A stretch of 64,000 nucleotides of DNA from UBA4459 sp963776205 (lineage in GTDB: Bacteria > Bacteroidota > Bacteroidia > Bacteroidales > F082), in assembly GCA_963776205.1 (NCBI GenBank), contig CAVZLR010000004.1, positions 186,001 through 250,000 of the forward strand, written 5' to 3'. Of the stretch, positions 1-9,111 are shown piece by piece (the stretch's first letter is position 1; the number at the start of each line of letters is the position of its first letter). A program made the translations under genes and the position numbers. Under the pieces are notes generated by a model. That model saw only the letters and a program-made list of their open reading frames with translations. It was not told where the DNA came from and searched no databases.

Positions 1-316
1 CTACAGCCAGATCGTCCATGATGGGGGCTACCATTTTACAAGGTTTGCACCAATCAGCATAAAAATCAATCACGCAGGGTACATCGCCTTTGTATATCCA
101 TTCCTGTGGATTACTTTCAAAATCCCAAACCTTCTCTATAAATGTATCATAGGTTAAATACTCAGGTTCAACTTTTGTTTCTGATGATTGCCTATCAGAA
201 GTTTGAACCGAATTAGTAACTTCTTTAATATTCTCCTCCTGGTTTCCTTTTAGGTTATTACAACCGTAAGAAGTCATCAATAGAACAGAGAAAAAGATCA
301 ATCCTAATTTTTTCAT
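1..316 (-). CDS. Thioredoxin-family lipoprotein, C-terminus cut by window edge
   Basis: Read on the minus strand from the ATG at 316, this gives 105 residues before the window ends. It opens with MKKLGLIFFSVLLMTSYGC, a short hydrophobic signal ending in a Cys that could be lipidated (lipobox SYGC). A polar Gln/Ser/Glu-rich linker follows, then a thioredoxin fold start with VIDFYADWCKPCKMVAP, the redox-active CxxC of thioredoxins. It is likely a membrane-anchored periplasmic thiol-disulfide reductase. The rest of the thioredoxin domain lies outside the window, so its exact family (TlpA-like or plain thioredoxin) cannot be settled. Confidence 0.85.
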   Translation of the reverse strand, partial: MKKLGLIFFSVLLMTSYGCNNLKGNQEENIKEVTNSVQTSDRQSSETKVEPEYLTYDTFIEKVWDFESNPQEWIYKGDVPCVIDFYADWCKPCKMVAPIMDDLAV

Positions 317-452
317 ATTCAAATATTTATTTTAGTAGTTATAATTTTTTTTGCAAAAATATAAATTTTTATATAGCGCTTTAATATCACTTTGTTAATT
401 TTGTCAAAAATTATACCACGACTATTTAATCAGATAAGATCTGATATGAAAC

Positions 453-890
453 ATGACAAAAATTAAAAATGACATAAGTCCTGTATTAAAGAAATTCAAA
501 ATGATATTTCCAGGGGAAGAAACCTGCCTGGAATTATTAGCCCAAAAGAAATGGGCAAAGGGTTTCGTCTGTAAGAAATGTGGAAATACCAATTTTTGCA
601 GAGGGAAGAAGCCTTTTTCGAGACGTTGTACAAAATGTAAATCAGAAGAATCAGTTACGTCAAATACCCTGTTTCATAACTGCCGGATTCCTTTAAATGA
701 AGCATTGGAAATTGCTTTGCTCAGTTGTGCTTTTCCTGACATATCGTCATATGAGTTGAGCAGAAACCTGGAACGAAGACATATGACCTGCTATCATTTT
801 CAAAAGAAAATTAAAGCCTGCATAGAAGGCAAACAGCAGGACAAACTACTTAAGGAGTTACTTGCCGAGATCAATAAAAAAATGTCATAA
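453..890 (+). CDS. Orphan IS1595-type transposase zinc-ribbon protein
   Basis: A 145-residue protein resembling the N-terminal zinc-ribbon module of IS1595/ISXO2-type transposases. It has two CxxC pairs (Cys40/43 and Cys59/62) followed by a helical DNA-binding-like region (SNTLFHNCRIPLNEALE). The family's DDE/DDN catalytic domain is absent: the frame stops at 890 and no continuation is seen in other frames. No terminal inverted repeats or target duplications were noticed. It ends at a tidy hairpin terminator, as an ordinary gene would. It could be a decayed transposase remnant or a domesticated DNA-binding protein. The zinc ribbon is clear; the present function is unknown. Confidence 0.75.
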   Translation: MTKIKNDISPVLKKFKMIFPGEETCLELLAQKKWAKGFVCKKCGNTNFCRGKKPFSRRCTKCKSEESVTSNTLFHNCRIPLNEALEIALLSCAFPDISSYELSRNLERRHMTCYHFQKKIKACIEGKQQDKLLKELLAEINKKMS

Positions 891-893
891 AAA

Positions 894-919
894 AAGCACG
901 GCTGAAATTAACCGTGCTT
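894..919. terminator. Bidirectional hairpin terminator
   Basis: Perfect 8-bp stem AAGCACGG (894-901) / CCGTGCTT (912-919) with a 10-base loop. It is flanked by an A-run on the left and a T-rich stretch on the right. It lies between the convergent zinc-ribbon gene (ends 890) and the C10 peptidase gene (ends 941), so it can serve both. Confidence 0.8.
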
Positions 920-940
920 CTATATTATTTCTTGGTTGCA

Positions 941-3037
941 CTATTTCAATACCACCTTTTTATCAACTTTTCCATTATCACTAATAATGCTTAACAGGTA
1001 AACACCTTTAGGATAATCATTCAAGTTGAAATTATTTTGATATCGACCACTGAAGCCATCTCGGGTTTCTGTTTGCAAGATCTGGCCGTTCATATTCGTC
1101 AATTTTACTTCCAGTTTTGAAGATTTTTCTAAATCAAAGCTTACATTCAGCAAACCGGTGGTTGGGTTTGGATAAATACTGAGGTTGTTATATTTAAAAC
1201 TTTCGTTAATACCAACACCATCAACTGCATAGTCAAATGACCAACCGTCTTCCTTGACAGTTGAATTTGTACTCCAGGTTATAAAAATCATATCCGTAGC
1301 CACTTGCAAATATTCAGGTAATTCGTCGCCTGAATATTCACCAACTACATTTTGATTTCCATCATAAATGGTCACAATATCTTTATCTGCTTCAGTACTG
1401 AATTCAGTAAACTCAATATTATAATTAACTCCTTCAGGATGCTGGATTATGTATATACAAGTAGTTTGATTATTGTAATTGAATGTACCGCTACCATCCG
1501 TTACCGTTCCTGTAGGATCTGCATAAAACTGCTGTGCCTGGCAATATGTAGGCGCATGTGTTTTATATTCCGCTTTAAAACCATTTCCTGTACCGGTAGA
1601 TGTAAATGTAATCAGCATTTGATTACCGGTTGAATTTAGATTTCCTGGTAACGCATCGCCTGAGAACTCACCCAGCATCGGATCGCTTGTTGATCCACCA
1701 TCATATACTCTGACATAATCAGAAGATGAAGTATTAAATTGAATAAACTCTAAGGTGATATATGTTATAGAATCGGTTTCTGTTTGTGGATCAATTAACC
1801 AGCTAGCATCCATTCCTGTCGGGTAATCTTCAGCAGGACCACTTCCATCTGTAAATGAACCTGATGTTGAAGTAAGTGTGGTTTCTCCTTGTGCTGTGTA
1901 TGGATAATCAGGGTCTTCAGGATAAATATTGTATACCATTGCCTGCTGATTATAAAAGCCACCAACTTCTGATAATGAATACCACCCATTATTACTTCCG
2001 CTCCATCCAAAATTGAAATGATAATAATTATCTCCTTCATAGCCGTCAAGTCCGAAAGCATGACCACCATTATCTGAATCTCTTCCAGAATAATAAATGG
2101 GTTTTAATTCATCTAAATTACCCTGGATCATATTTTCCCATGTAGCTTGGCTATAATTACTTTTTTGAACATATATGCAAGCATTGTCATAATTAAAGTA
2201 GGTTTCCATTGCATAGGGAACATCCTGACTAAAAGCACCAGAACCATCAGGTGCAAAACCCATATCAACTGATACCGCAGCAGCGTATCCTATTTCAGCT
2301 ATTTCCCATGGATTTCCATTATCAATCTCATCCTGCATAGCGTTGTAATCAAAATAGGCTTCACCATAATTAAAACTTAAAGTGCCATAAGGGTATTCAT
2401 AATAAGAATGTGATCCGCTTCCAACCCATGGATATCTCCAGTAATGCATGATCATCGACATTGCAGTTGCAACACAACCCACGTAAACGCGTCCACCAGG
2501 ACCGTCAGAATCTTCAGGACATAAAATATTATAAGGCGAGTCCTGGTTCCAAGTTGAGGTTAGCAATGGTACAGTCTGATCGCGGTTACCTCTGAAAGCA
2601 AGAAGTGATTCTGGCTCGCTATTGAGGTAATATTCCCACTGACTTTGTATTTCAAAGTCAGCCTTTACATCATTTTCACGAATGTAATTCATTTGATCTG
2701 TGAAATTCTGTAAAAAACTTTTTACGTTATAATCCTGATATTCTTTGGAAACAAATTGTCCATTATAATTATAACCTAAAACAGGGATCATAGCATCGTC
2801 AGCTGCAATCAGAATCCATCCGTCAGCAAGATTGATTACATAATATGCATTGTCAACTTTGTTTACGTCAACAATTGAAATGTCATAATAATCAATGCTT
2901 CCGTTAAAAACATTGGCCCTTTCGTAAAAGAAGTTTACAGCTACTTTTTCAGCCTGCGCTTGATTGATATCTTTTGCCAAAATGCTGAATGATAGTGTAA
3001 AAATTACGATGAATGTGAGTAAAATTTTTGATTTCAT
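941..3037 (-). CDS. Secreted C10 (streptopain-like) cysteine peptidase with CUB domains and T9SS sorting signal
   Basis: A 698-residue protein. It has a signal peptide (residues 1-21, ending SILA), then a Spi/C10 inhibitory prodomain (about 25-130). The peptidase domain has catalytic Cys188 in YVGCVATAMSM, His326 in GGHAFGLDGY and the conserved Trp345 in FNFGWSG, the same order as in streptopain (SpeB). Two CUB-like domains follow (about 390-490 and 500-610), then a C-terminal type A T9SS domain starting at LSIYPNPTTG and ending KVDKKVVLK. The protein is therefore predicted to be exported, passed through the type IX system and anchored or released at the surface, with zymogen processing as in C10 peptidases. 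A promoter-like element lies about 40 bp upstream. Substrates are unknown. Confidence 0.92.
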   Translation of the reverse strand: MKSKILLTFIVIFTLSFSILAKDINQAQAEKVAVNFFYERANVFNGSIDYYDISIVDVNKVDNAYYVINLADGWILIAADDAMIPVLGYNYNGQFVSKEYQDYNVKSFLQNFTDQMNYIRENDVKADFEIQSQWEYYLNSEPESLLAFRGNRDQTVPLLTSTWNQDSPYNILCPEDSDGPGGRVYVGCVATAMSMIMHYWRYPWVGSGSHSYYEYPYGTLSFNYGEAYFDYNAMQDEIDNGNPWEIAEIGYAAAVSVDMGFAPDGSGAFSQDVPYAMETYFNYDNACIYVQKSNYSQATWENMIQGNLDELKPIYYSGRDSDNGGHAFGLDGYEGDNYYHFNFGWSGSNNGWYSLSEVGGFYNQQAMVYNIYPEDPDYPYTAQGETTLTSTSGSFTDGSGPAEDYPTGMDASWLIDPQTETDSITYITLEFIQFNTSSSDYVRVYDGGSTSDPMLGEFSGDALPGNLNSTGNQMLITFTSTGTGNGFKAEYKTHAPTYCQAQQFYADPTGTVTDGSGTFNYNNQTTCIYIIQHPEGVNYNIEFTEFSTEADKDIVTIYDGNQNVVGEYSGDELPEYLQVATDMIFITWSTNSTVKEDGWSFDYAVDGVGINESFKYNNLSIYPNPTTGLLNVSFDLEKSSKLEVKLTNMNGQILQTETRDGFSGRYQNNFNLNDYPKGVYLLSIISDNGKVDKKVVLK

Positions 3038-3074
3038 TATTTAAGAAGTTTAATTGTTACGATTCACTGATCGG

Positions 3075-3103
3075 CAAATATAGGAATAATTATAATTTGC
3101 AAA
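3075..3103 (-). promoter_or_regulatory. Bacteroidota-type promoter for the C10 peptidase
   Basis: On the minus strand TTTG (3103-3100) is followed after 17 bases by TATATTTG (3082-3075), matching the Bacteroidota -33 TTTG / -7 TAnnTTTG pattern. Predicted transcription start is about 30 bases upstream of the ATG at 3037. Confidence 0.5.
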
Positions 3104-3160
3104 TGGTATATTCATCGACGATTCGTGCTTTTTAGTCATGATACAAACACGCAGGTTCGT

Positions 3161-3168
3161 TATCTTTG
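3161..3168 (+). promoter_or_regulatory. Possible -7 element of hutI
   Basis: TATCTTTG fits TAnnTTTG and lies 30 bases upstream of the hutI start. A second match, TAATTTTG, begins at 3172. No convincing -33 TTTG was seen, so this is tentative. Confidence 0.35.
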
Positions 3169-3198
3169 TAGTAATTTTGAACAAATAATATTCCGTTT

Positions 3199-4446
3199 AT
3201 GCTAATCGATAATATATCAAAGTTGGTTCAAGTCGAGAAAACCCCTTCTGTTAAATTGAGAAAAGGTTCTGAAATGAAGCATCTCAATGTAATTGAAGAT
3301 GCCTTTTTGTATGTAGAAGATGATCGAATTGCAGGTTTGGGTTCAATGAAAGAACTTCCGGAATCAATAAGTAAAAAAAACAATTTACAACGTATTGACG
3401 CCAAAGGAAAAATGGTTTTTCCTTCATTTGTTGATTCTCACACGCATTTGGTGTATCCCGCTTCCCGGGAGGTAGAATATATCGATAAGATTAAAGGCCT
3501 TTCTTATGAAGAAATTGCCAAAAGAGGCGGTGGAATTCTCAATTCAGCGCGGAAGATGGAGTCTGTTTCCGAGGAAAAATTGTTGAAAGATGCATTAAAA
3601 AGGTTGGATGAGATCATTAGCTATGGAACCGGTGCTGTGGAAATTAAAAGTGGATACGGTCTTAATTTAGAATCGGAATTGAAAATGTTACGGGTGATTA
3701 AGAAACTCAAAGAACTTTCACCAATAACCATTAAATCTACTTTTTTGGGAGCGCATGCAATTCCTTTGGAATACAGGGGAAAGCAGGAAAAATACGTGGA
3801 TATGGTTATCAATGAAATGCTGCCCCGGATAGCTGAAGATCAACTTGCGGACTACATTGACGTGTTTTGCGATAATGGATTTTTTACTGTAGAAGATACC
3901 GAGAGAATTTTGGAAGCCGGAATGAAATATGAACTGCGGGGTAAAATCCATGCGAACGAATTGGATTATTCCGGAGGTATTCAGGCGGGGGTCAAATATA
4001 ACGCATTGTCGGTAGATCACCTTGAGTTCACAGGCGATAAAGAAATTAGAGCCCTCCTTGGTTCGGAAACAATGCCTACTATCTTACCTGGTGCTGCCTT
4101 TTTCCTGGGAATGCGTTATGCACCTGCCAGGGAAATGATTGATGCTGGATTACCAATCGCCATGGCCAGCGACTTTAATCCCGGATCCTCACCATCAGGG
4201 AATATGCAGCTCATTTTATCCATGGCATGCATTCTTTATAAACTGCTTCCGGAAGAAGCCATTAATGCAACTACTTTAAATACAGCATACGCCATGGATT
4301 TGAGTAATGTACTAGGCAGTATAGCAATTGGAAAAAAAGCGAATCTGTTTATTACGAAGGAAATACCTTCCATTGAATACCTTCCTTATTATTATGGAAC
4401 AAATAAAATTGAAACCGTAATTCTTAATGGGAAAGTCATAGACTAA
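3199..4446 (+). CDS. hutI: Imidazolonepropionase
   Basis: A 415-residue amidohydrolase-superfamily enzyme of full family length. It converts 4-imidazolone-5-propanoate to N-formimino-L-glutamate, the third step of histidine degradation (EC 3.5.2.7). Visible motifs are the metal-binding DSHTHLVYP (His81, His83), the HutI-typical GGGILNSARKM loop, KIHANELDYSGG (third metal His), VDHLEF and ASDFNPGSSPSG (metal Asp). It is cytosolic. The next pathway enzyme, ftcD, lies 2 kb downstream on the same strand with a convergent unrelated gene between them. hutH and hutU are not in the window. Confidence 0.96.
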   Translation: MLIDNISKLVQVEKTPSVKLRKGSEMKHLNVIEDAFLYVEDDRIAGLGSMKELPESISKKNNLQRIDAKGKMVFPSFVDSHTHLVYPASREVEYIDKIKGLSYEEIAKRGGGILNSARKMESVSEEKLLKDALKRLDEIISYGTGAVEIKSGYGLNLESELKMLRVIKKLKELSPITIKSTFLGAHAIPLEYRGKQEKYVDMVINEMLPRIAEDQLADYIDVFCDNGFFTVEDTERILEAGMKYELRGKIHANELDYSGGIQAGVKYNALSVDHLEFTGDKEIRALLGSETMPTILPGAAFFLGMRYAPAREMIDAGLPIAMASDFNPGSSPSGNMQLILSMACILYKLLPEEAINATTLNTAYAMDLSNVLGSIAIGKKANLFITKEIPSIEYLPYYYGTNKIETVILNGKVID

Positions 4447-4472
4447 TTCATACTGACTGAAGTAGTAATTAC

Positions 4473-6287
4473 TTAATACGTGAGATCTTTGAGGATGCTG
4501 ATTGTTACTTCTTCAATTTTTGGTTCCAGCATATTTTTAATTTCCTTTTCTGTGTGATCGTAAGTTTCTTTTTTCGTTTTTTCTATTTTAGAATCAGTTA
4601 AGGTTGCTTTTATGGCAAATGCCGGAAGCGGTATATCTTTTACAAAGCCGGAAATCTGAGAACGTTTTCTTTTGTAAACACTACCCAGGGTTGCGGCAGT
4701 AAGAACTCCCCCAATCAGCAATCCAACTGGCCCTGACACGCCCAATAAACCTGAAATAATAGCTATTCCGAGGCTTTTTCCGATGCCGCCGCTAATAGAG
4801 CCAACAGCCAGCGAAACAGTTGTAACGATGGTGCCACCGATTGTGTCTCCAATATCAGAGGCAATGCGCCCGGCAAGTTTTTGGTCAATGTCATCCGATT
4901 TTGGTTGATAAGTGCTTAAGGTATTGATATCAATATCAAGCTTTCTCCCAAGGAATAGATTCAACTCAGTCAGAACCCCATCCTTGAATTCTTCCTGCAC
5001 ATCCTTTAGGTAATTAAGCAAGATAGGCTCAAATCCCTGCTGCGAACTAAGCAGTTCGGATTCTAAATTTTTGATCTTACCGCCTTTTTCCCGAAAGTCT
5101 AAAAGAATTGGTGTGATAAATTGCTCGTAGTAATCTTTAATCACAAATTCAGAGATGGTTTCTCCGGTTTTTTTTATTTTTTTTGAAATGATGTCATGAA
5201 TTCCTTCACGAATTATGTCAATTAGCTTTTCCCTGTCTTTTAAAACATCGTTCTGATAATAATCCTCCGAAAGGTCAGGAGATTTAATTGAATGTTTTGC
5301 TTTTCTTATAAAGTAAGCGGATAATATGAGGCGTGGAATAAAGATCACAATAAATGAAGTCAGTGCCATTTTATGGATCCATGGTCCCGCAGGTGCACCT
5401 TCTGGTAATAGCAATTCCTGAACTTGAATGACTGAAATCCAATTGCCATCAATTAAAAGGTTTGCCATGCCATAGAATAAATTAAGGAAGTTCCTTATTG
5501 TTTCCGTTTCAGAAATAAAAGTACTTAGCCAGATCATATTGTAATTGAAGAACAATCCTCTGAAATAAACACCTAAGAGGGCACCTGCCAGAAGTCCGAT
5601 AGCACTAACATTCATTACACTTTTAAATCGGAAGAGCAAGGATTTGTTAGCTACTTTTTTATATGATATCCAAAATGCAGGAATGATTTTTTTAAGAATG
5701 GTTACCTTGGTATTGTTATCAATAAATTTTGCCTTGAACCGAAACATTAACCTGTAGAACCCGCCTATTAGCCAGTCGACTATAAAATGAGAGTTGCCTT
5801 TCTCATCGTCATTATCTTCAACTTCTCCTGTCTTATTCTTAAATTGTTCTTTGTCAATCTGTATCCTAAAGCGAAAAAATCTTTTTAAGATCATGAGTAA
5901 ATACACAAGTATATTCCATGCGATTAAAATGGTCAAAGGATTATAAATGATATGAATCAATCGGTGGGGGCCAAGATAATTTGACAATATGCCAATAATG
6001 AATGATACAACGAACGCTCCCTTTATCCAGACACCAGGAAACTGATAAACTTTCGTCAATTGCCTTAAAGAAAAGGGTAGCAGTTTAAAGAGATAAAATG
6101 CCCTTTTCTGAACGAATTCGTAGTCACTTTTGGCTCCAATAGCTGAAATATTGGCACCAGTAGCCTGAAGAGGTGAAATAATTTTTAGGCTATTTTCTTC
6201 AGAGGCTTTAACTGTCAGAATCTTAATAATATCATCTTCCTTCAATCTCTGACGTTTCTTGGTATCTGCATTTTGATAGCTCATCAA
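4473..6287 (-). CDS. Multi-pass membrane protein, DUF2868-like
   Basis: A 604-residue protein. It has hydrophobic segments near residues 70-95 (FPGVWIKGAFVVSFIIGIL), 100-125, 220-245 and 295-325 (FIVIFIPRLILSAYF). The second half is long, charged and helical with a Gly-rich hydrophobic hairpin near residues 490-545 (SISGGIGKSLGIAIISGLL). The layout, including the PRL motif in the later membrane segment, resembles DUF2868 proteins, which in Gammaproteobacteria pair with a DUF3482 GTPase; no such GTPase is adjacent here. It stands alone, convergent with hutI (26-bp gap) and divergent from ftcD. The membrane topology is well supported. The family link is from memory and moderate; function is unknown. 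Confidence 0.6.
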   Translation of the reverse strand: MMSYQNADTKKRQRLKEDDIIKILTVKASEENSLKIISPLQATGANISAIGAKSDYEFVQKRAFYLFKLLPFSLRQLTKVYQFPGVWIKGAFVVSFIIGILSNYLGPHRLIHIIYNPLTILIAWNILVYLLMILKRFFRFRIQIDKEQFKNKTGEVEDNDDEKGNSHFIVDWLIGGFYRLMFRFKAKFIDNNTKVTILKKIIPAFWISYKKVANKSLLFRFKSVMNVSAIGLLAGALLGVYFRGLFFNYNMIWLSTFISETETIRNFLNLFYGMANLLIDGNWISVIQVQELLLPEGAPAGPWIHKMALTSFIVIFIPRLILSAYFIRKAKHSIKSPDLSEDYYQNDVLKDREKLIDIIREGIHDIISKKIKKTGETISEFVIKDYYEQFITPILLDFREKGGKIKNLESELLSSQQGFEPILLNYLKDVQEEFKDGVLTELNLFLGRKLDIDINTLSTYQPKSDDIDQKLAGRIASDIGDTIGGTIVTTVSLAVGSISGGIGKSLGIAIISGLLGVSGPVGLLIGGVLTAATLGSVYKRKRSQISGFVKDIPLPAFAIKATLTDSKIEKTKKETYDHTEKEIKNMLEPKIEEVTISILKDLTY

Positions 6288-6371
6288 TGCTTTTCAATCA
6301 TTAAAATAAATTACATTGGTAAAAATAAGATTTAAGTGGAGAATGATGCCAAAAAATCGTGGTACAATTAC

Positions 6372-6379
6372 TATTTTTG
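6372..6379 (+). promoter_or_regulatory. -7 element of ftcD
   Basis: TATTTTTG followed by CAC matches TAnnTTTG, 31 bases upstream of the ftcD ATG. No clear -33 TTTG was found at 17-20 bases upstream. Confidence 0.5.
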
Positions 6380-6410
6380 CACTTCATTTTTCACTTTCAA
6401 ATAGCAAAGC

Positions 6411-8108
6411 ATGAAGCAATTAATCGAATGTGTTCCGAATTTTAGTGAAGGCCGTGATATGGCCGTGATAAAACAGATAACCGATGAAATAGAAAAAGTA
6501 GATGGAGTAACTTTACTGGATGTCGATCCCGGTGCTGCCACCAACAGAACAGTAGTTACTTTTGTAGGTACACCTGATGAAGTAATAGAAGCTGCCTTCA
6601 GGGCTGTAAAAAAAGCAGCTGAGATTATTGACATGCGACACCATAAAGGTGAACACCCTCGTTTTGGTGCCACTGATGTTTGTCCCCTGGTCCCGGTTGC
6701 CAATATTTCGATGGAAGAAACGGTGGAATATGCGAGGAAACTGGCAAAAAGAATCGGAGAAGAATTGGAGATTCCGGTATTCTGCTATGAAAATGCAGCC
6801 TTCTCAGATGTCCGCCGAAACCTCGCCAATTGTCGTTCAGGGGAATATGAAGCGTTGCCGGAGAGAATTGTAACCAAAGAATGGAAACCTGATTTCGGAC
6901 CTAATGTATTTAATAACCGGGTAGCAGGTTCAGGTGTAACGGCAGTTGGGGCCAGGGATTTTCTGGTAGCTTTCAATGTTAACTTGAATACCACTTCAAC
7001 CCGCAGGGCTAACGCCATAGCATTTGATATCCGCGAAAGGGGAAGGGTGAAACGTGAAGGAAATCCACTCACAGGCAAAATTGTAAAAGATGATAAAGGA
7101 AATCCGGTGATGATTCCAGGTTCTTTAAAAGCAGTAAAAGGAATTGGTTGGTTCATAGAAGAATATGGCGTCGCCCAAATCTCAATGAACTTAACAAACA
7201 TAAGTATCACTCCAGTACATATTGCTTTTGATGAAGTTTGTAAAAAAGCAGATGAACGTGGCATACGGGTAACAGGTTCTGAATTGGTAGGGTTGATTCC
7301 ACTTGAAGCAATGCTGGAAGCCGGACGCTATTTCCTTCGCAAGCAACAAAGATCCGTTGGGGTAGATAATGATGAGTTGATCAAGATAGCCATCAAATCA
7401 ATGGGACTTGATGACCTGAAACCATTTGATCCGAAGAAAAGAATCATCGAATATCTACTTGAAGAAGGTAAAAACAAACTCGTGGATATGACGCTAACAG
7501 GATTTGCCAATGAAACAGCATCTGAATCCCCGGCACCAGGTGGTGGTTCCATTTCTGCATATGCAGGCGTGCTTGGTGTGTCGTTGGGAACTATGGTAGC
7601 CAATTTATCTGCGCATAAAAGAGGCTGGGACGACCGCTGGGAGGAATTTTCTGATTGGGCTGAAAAAGGTCAGCAATATAAAGATCAATTGTTGCATTTG
7701 GTAGATGAAGATACCCATGCCTTTAACCAGATTATGGATGCTTTTGGTTTGCCTAAGAAAACAGAGGAAGATATGAAAATAAGGCTCAAAGCGATTGAAG
7801 ATGCCTCAAAATATGCTATGGAAATTCCTTATAAAGTAATGCAGACATCGTTTGATTCTATGGAAGTAGTCCGTGCTATGGCCGAGTTTGGCAATCCAAA
7901 TTCAGTTTCTGATGCCGGCGTTGGAGCACTTTGTGCATTAACTGCTGTGGAAGGCGCTTTCCTGAATGTAAAAATTAACGCCGGTGGAATCAACGACAAA
8001 ACTTTTACAGAGAAACTGTTGAAAAGGGGAGATGAAATTGCAAAGAAAGCCAAAGCTGAGCGGGATGCCATTATTAAAATTGTCGAAGAAAAGATTAAAA
8101 ATTTATAA
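6411..8108 (+). CDS. ftcD: Bifunctional glutamate formimidoyltransferase / formimidoyltetrahydrofolate cyclodeaminase
   Basis: A 565-residue fusion with the same architecture as animal FTCD. Residues 1 to about 300 are the formiminotransferase: it starts MKQLIECVPNFSEGRD and has His82 in HHKGEHPRFGATD, the position of the catalytic His of pig FTCD. Residues about 345-565 form the cyclodeaminase, with SESPAPGGGSISAYAG. The enzyme transfers the formimino group of formiminoglutamate to tetrahydrofolate, releases ammonia and yields 5,10-methenyl-THF and glutamate. It follows hutI in the histidine catabolic route and feeds one-carbon metabolism. Both catalytic halves look intact. Confidence 0.95.
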   Translation: MKQLIECVPNFSEGRDMAVIKQITDEIEKVDGVTLLDVDPGAATNRTVVTFVGTPDEVIEAAFRAVKKAAEIIDMRHHKGEHPRFGATDVCPLVPVANISMEETVEYARKLAKRIGEELEIPVFCYENAAFSDVRRNLANCRSGEYEALPERIVTKEWKPDFGPNVFNNRVAGSGVTAVGARDFLVAFNVNLNTTSTRRANAIAFDIRERGRVKREGNPLTGKIVKDDKGNPVMIPGSLKAVKGIGWFIEEYGVAQISMNLTNISITPVHIAFDEVCKKADERGIRVTGSELVGLIPLEAMLEAGRYFLRKQQRSVGVDNDELIKIAIKSMGLDDLKPFDPKKRIIEYLLEEGKNKLVDMTLTGFANETASESPAPGGGSISAYAGVLGVSLGTMVANLSAHKRGWDDRWEEFSDWAEKGQQYKDQLLHLVDEDTHAFNQIMDAFGLPKKTEEDMKIRLKAIEDASKYAMEIPYKVMQTSFDSMEVVRAMAEFGNPNSVSDAGVGALCALTAVEGAFLNVKINAGGINDKTFTEKLLKRGDEIAKKAKAERDAIIKIVEEKIKNL

Positions 8109-8112
8109 TAAT

Positions 8113-8140
8113 TGTCATTTCGACTGAAAGGAGAAATCCC
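8113..8140. repeat. Single arm of a dispersed palindromic repeat
   Basis: TGTCATTTCGAC, then GAAAGGAGAAATCCC, immediately after ftcD. It shares the TGTCATTTCGA...GAGAAATC pattern with the fuller hairpin at 57162-57250. Only one arm is evident here, so this looks like a degenerate copy. Confidence 0.45.
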
Positions 8141-8206
8141 CTGAATAATATCTTAACTCAGTTAGATTTTTCAATGGCACTTCATTTGAAATGAAAATGA
8201 TATACA

Positions 8207-8836
8207 ATGGATCAATTCACAACCATATTACTTTATTTAACTTCCTTTTTCACATTGATGAATCCGATTGGTACAATGCCGGTGTTTTTATCCATGACAA
8301 GCGAATTATCAAAAAGAGAAAGAAGGGCGACAGCTATGAAAGCTGTGTTAACTGCCGCTTTTGCTTTGATCCTTTTTGCATTTCTCGGTAAGTACCTGTT
8401 TGATTTCTTCGGAATCTCTGTTGCCGGATTGAAAGTAGTCGGTGGCATTTTATTCTTCATCATTGGTTATGATATGCTGAATGCCCGAATCAGTCGCTTA
8501 AAACTTACTAAAAAGGAAGCTGCATTATATGCAGATGATATTTCAATCACACCGCTGGGCATACCCATGATTGCAGGTCCTGGAGCTATTACTAATGCTA
8601 TTGTTCTGATGGGTGACAGCCAGGATTTAACCTCTAAATTTTTAGTAATCCTATCCATCGTAATTGTTCTGATTATTGTATTGGCAGTTTTAGTTGGTGC
8701 TGTTGGCATTACAAAATTTGTTGGTGAAAGAGGTAATAAAATCATGATGAAATTGATGGGATTGATCGTTATGGTGATTGCCGTCGAATTCTTTTTCTCA
8801 GGATTAAAACCTTATATTCAGGCGATTATAAATTGA
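8207..8836 (+). CDS. MarC-family integral membrane protein
   Basis: A 209-residue protein with about six transmembrane segments, the full length of the MarC/YhgN family. Family motifs seen: the N-terminal LTSFFTLMNPIGTMPVF, GGILFFIIGYDML, and the re-entrant ITPLGIPMIAGPGAIT, followed by the C-terminal MKLMGLIVMVIAVEF. It sits in the cytoplasmic membrane. The family has been linked to neutral amino-acid transport in some species, but its role is generally unproven and MarC is not a demonstrated drug pump. It sits between ftcD and the rpmG group as a single gene. Confidence 0.93.
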   Translation: MDQFTTILLYLTSFFTLMNPIGTMPVFLSMTSELSKRERRATAMKAVLTAAFALILFAFLGKYLFDFFGISVAGLKVVGGILFFIIGYDMLNARISRLKLTKKEAALYADDISITPLGIPMIAGPGAITNAIVLMGDSQDLTSKFLVILSIVIVLIIVLAVLVGAVGITKFVGERGNKIMMKLMGLIVMVIAVEFFFSGLKPYIQAIIN

Positions 8837-8879
8837 TAAAAAAGTTAAAGATTCATTAGGATAATAATAAGAAAGTTGG

Positions 8880-8887
8880 TATTTTTG
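8880..8887 (+). promoter_or_regulatory. -7 element of the rpmG-ftsY group
   Basis: TATTTTTG followed by CC, 28 bases upstream of the rpmG ATG, matches TAnnTTTG. The -33 region is not obvious. Confidence 0.45.
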
Positions 8888-8914
8888 CCGACCAAAATTA
8901 TAAAGCGTTAAAAA

Positions 8915-9103
8915 ATGGCGAAAAAGACGAAAGATGCGAGGATACAGGTAATTTTAGAATGTACCGAGCACAAAGAGAGCGGGAAGCCGGGTACTTCAAG
9001 GTATATTACGACAAAAAACAAAAAAAATACACCTGACAGGCTGGAACTGAAGAAGTATAACCCGATCTTAAAGAAAATGACAGTTCACAGAGAAATTAAA
9101 TAA
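8915..9103 (+). CDS. rpmG: 50S ribosomal protein L33 (bL33), cysteine-free form
   Basis: A 62-residue basic protein, MAKKTKDARIQVILECTEH..., ending KKMTVHREIK, matching bL33. It lacks the paired CxxC zinc ligands (a single Cys at position 16), so it is the zinc-independent version. In many Bacteroidota rpmB (L28) precedes it; here marC does, so rpmB lies elsewhere. DUF4295 follows after 8 bases. Confidence 0.95.
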   Translation: MAKKTKDARIQVILECTEHKESGKPGTSRYITTKNKKNTPDRLELKKYNPILKKMTVHREIK

Positions 9104-9111
9104 GAGATACC

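Noticed and set aside
453..919. Complete insertion sequence around the zinc-ribbon gene
   Set aside because: No inverted terminal repeats, target duplication or catalytic domain could be found.
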